Shown here: positions 31,632-33,102 of the stretch, piece by piece
Numbering within the stretch: position 1 is the first letter of the stretch
Layout: every line of letters begins with the position of its first letter
Origin: Candidatus Methylomirabilota bacterium
GTDB taxonomy: Bacteria > Methylomirabilota > Methylomirabilia > Methylomirabilales > Methylomirabilaceae
Assembly (NCBI GenBank): GCA_028870115.1
Contig: JAGWQH010000043.1
Span: 1-33,102 of the forward strand
Direction of reading: 5' to 3'
DNA: 33,102 nt
Position numbers and translations under genes: made by a program
Notes under the pieces: generated by a model
Seen by the model: only the letters and a program-made list of their open reading frames with translations
What the model was told of the DNA's origin: nothing
Databases searched by the model: none

Positions 31632-32645
31632 ATGAAAGGATGGCTTAATCGAAGGTGGGTCCCGGTCCTCGCGGGCCTGCTCGGGTTGTCGGCGCTTGCG
31701 GGCTTTTCAACACCCGCCGTTGCCGGAAATGTCTCTGACTGTGGCGACTTCAGCGCGTCGGCCGACACGCGGTTCGACATCGTCGCCAATATCCACACCA
31801 GCATCCACAGCGGGACTTGTCTCACCTTTCCGCGCGGTTCGGTAATCTTCCTGAACGGCTATATCATTGCCGGCTTCGATCAGAACGAGCCCACGATCGG
31901 GATCTCCGTCCCCAGCGACGCCTTTATCTGGGGACCGGGGGCCGTCCGGCGGTTCGGCGTCGCCATTTCGGGGGGCAGTGATGTGGCGGTCGAGGGTGTC
32001 CTGGTCGGGCCCGCGCACATCGGCATCCGACTCGGCGACAGCTACAAGGTCAAGGAGGTCCGGGTCCGCAACTGCGTCACCTCGGGTGGCGACGATATCG
32101 GGATCCGGCTCGGCCAGGGCGGGTTTATCGAGTCGTCAATCGTGCGTGACTGCGCAACCGGCGTCCTCACCGAGACGAACAACAAGATCTGGAACCTCGT
32201 CGTCTCGAAGCACCTGATCACCGGGCTGCAGCTTGGCCTAACCAGCGCCAGCGGTTTCGGCAGCACGGCTGGCGGCGCCGGCGCCAACGGCAGTATCACC
32301 GGCGGGTCCGGCGCGGGCAATGCCGTATCGCGCACCGTCATCTCTAGCCCGAAATCGACCAACACCGTCGGGTTGGATTACCGTGGGTGCGGCAACACGG
32401 GCAGCCCAAGCACCGGCGGCGGCTGCCAGGATGGAAGCAACTCCGTCCAGGATCATTGCACCAGTGCCGGTCTAGGGGGCAACTGCTCCACCAGCGGCTC
32501 ATATGCCAACAACATCCTCGTCGGCGGCGTCTCAACGGCCACCGTGAACGTGGTCACCGACACTGCCACCAACTGTGGCGGCGGTGTCGTCCCCCATTCC
32601 ACTGGTCCCACTATCACCGGCGGCCTTATCAGCCATGACTGTTAG
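31632..32645 (+). CDS. Secreted right-handed beta-helix (parallel) repeat protein
   Basis: The 337-residue protein has a signal peptide ending STPAVA (about residue 31), then a Cys-containing N-cap (GNVSDCGDF). After that come short repeated strands such as VIFLNGYIIAGF, GIRLGDSYKVKEVRVRNC, DDIGIRLGQGGFIESSIVRDC and NKIWNLVVSK, typical of NosD/PbH1-like parallel beta-helices. The second half is Gly/Ser/Thr/Asn-rich with paired Cys (RGCGNTGSP, GGCQDGS, GNCSTSGSY). The ATG at 31632 follows AAAGGAG by 9 nt; the longer frame to 31581 reads through the leader hairpin. Such proteins bind or cleave polysaccharides, but no catalytic site is visible. A paralogue follows 70 nt later. Confidence 0.87.
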   Translation: MKGWLNRRWVPVLAGLLGLSALAGFSTPAVAGNVSDCGDFSASADTRFDIVANIHTSIHSGTCLTFPRGSVIFLNGYIIAGFDQNEPTIGISVPSDAFIWGPGAVRRFGVAISGGSDVAVEGVLVGPAHIGIRLGDSYKVKEVRVRNCVTSGGDDIGIRLGQGGFIESSIVRDCATGVLTETNNKIWNLVVSKHLITGLQLGLTSASGFGSTAGGAGANGSITGGSGAGNAVSRTVISSPKSTNTVGLDYRGCGNTGSPSTGGGCQDGSNSVQDHCTSAGLGGNCSTSGSYANNILVGGVSTATVNVVTDTATNCGGGVVPHSTGPTITGGLISHDC

Positions 32646-32715
32646 CGTTGCGTGGCTCGCCAAGCACCGGGTCACCCAGATAAAAACTCAACCAGATCAA
32701 CGCAAGGAGGGAGCA

Positions 32716-33102
32716 ATGATGAAACGAATCACCGGACTACTGGCTGCGGGGGGCCTGTTCCTCCTCATGGGGGTCCTGCCCAGCCCGGCGGCGGCCGCCA
32801 CATCCGTGACGGGCTGCGGCGGCTTCGGCGACGGCGCCAATCTCCGCCTGGACGCCGACCTGAACGCGACCGCCTCGTGTCTGACCGTCGGCAACGCCTC
32901 AGTCATCGACCTGAACGGCCACTCGATCACCGGCCCCGGCAATGAATCAGGGCCGACAACCGGCATCGCCGGCGGCGGCAATGTCACTATCAAGGGCCCC
33001 GGGATCGTCCGCTACTTCGGGACCTGTATTCGCGTCGGCAACTTCTCCCTGATCCAGGACGTCCTCGCCGACGACTGTCACGATGCCGGGATCGTGCTCG
33101 GC
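32716..33102 (+). CDS. Secreted beta-helix protein, paralogue of the preceding gene (partial, C-terminus outside window)
   Basis: The frame is open from the ATG at 32716 to the window edge (129 codons). The strong AAGGAGG ends about 5 nt before the ATG. The protein has a signal peptide (MMKRITGLLAAGGLFLLMGV, cleavage near PAAAA) and then follows its neighbour closely: VTGCGGFGDGANLRLDADL for the N-cap, SVIDLNGHSITG for VIFLNGYIIAG, IKGPGIVRYFG for the WGPGAVRRFG segment, and DDCHDAGIVLG for the GIRLG repeats. The two are tandem duplicates that diverged well beyond DNA similarity. The 70-nt gap has no promoter of the kind seen before other genes here, so co-transcription is likely. Confidence 0.88.
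   Translation, partial: MMKRITGLLAAGGLFLLMGVLPSPAAAATSVTGCGGFGDGANLRLDADLNATASCLTVGNASVIDLNGHSITGPGNESGPTTGIAGGGNVTIKGPGIVRYFGTCIRVGNFSLIQDVLADDCHDAGIVLG

Noticed and set aside
14263-33102. PEP-CTERM or LPXTG sorting tails on the exported proteins
   Set aside because: The C-termini that lie inside the window (for example ending SSYGDRTR, VATLLAP, LISHDC) have no hydrophobic segment followed by basic residues. The last beta-helix protein is cut before its C-terminus.

Overview
The window is bacterial, GC-rich (roughly 60 %) and almost filled with genes. Most encode cell-envelope glycoconjugate functions; the rest are exported proteins. No rRNA, tRNA, integrase, transposase or CRISPR array is visible. 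Copies of the dispersed repeat built on CTGAGCCTGTCGAAGG occur in three places. That repeat, the PEP-CTERM-type FemAB gene and the exported propeller proteins would suit a Gram-negative environmental lineage such as NC10 (Methylomirabilis-like) or a relative of the deltaproteobacteria. I cannot fix the taxon from sequence alone.

Layout. (1) 1-11.4 kb, minus strand except one gene: a sugar/polymer operon with a promoter at 11.43-11.46 kb. In transcription order it reads polyprenyl-phosphate GT2 with two C-terminal helices, WbqC-like protein, NDP-sugar 4,6-dehydratase, GT-C membrane glycosyltransferase with a C-terminal beta-sandwich, and soluble GT2. A convergent plus-strand methyltransferase (5.08-5.79 kb) interrupts it. 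FemAB-like protein, GNAT acetyltransferase, YdjC-type deacetylase, DegT aminotransferase and a large membrane protein cut by the window edge follow. (2) 11.5-17.5 kb: exported proteins, namely an FG-GAP propeller, a seven-Asp-box propeller on the plus strand, an unknown secreted protein, and a Tat-exported protein paired with a small exported protein. Repeats and a strong terminator lie between them. (3) 17.6-30.4 kb, minus strand: a second glycan operon. From its 5' end it has sulfotransferase/coiled coil/GT2, GT4/methyltransferase/beta-domain, Uma2 nuclease-like, tandem GT2-GT2, GT4, GT4, and a TMTC-like membrane glycosyltransferase with TPRs. (4) 30.7-33.1 kb, plus strand: a TPR lipoprotein and two paralogous secreted right-handed beta-helix proteins, the second cut by the window edge.

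How the genes may fit together (inference). The dehydratase, aminotransferase and acyltransferase could make an N-acylated amino-deoxy sugar nucleotide. The GT2/GT4 enzymes would assemble a glycan on the cytoplasmic face. The polyprenyl-phosphate GT2 enzymes would charge lipid donors for the GT-C enzymes, which act on the outer face. Methyl, sulfate and FemAB-type amino-acyl groups could decorate the product. The neighbouring exported propellers and beta-helix proteins are possible acceptors or binding partners, which is unproven.

Five candidate promoters share a TTGACA-like -35 box and an 18-bp spacer. Three long 5' leaders of exported-protein genes carry a GGAGG motif about 90-110 nt before the real start codon; this is the least explained signal in the window.
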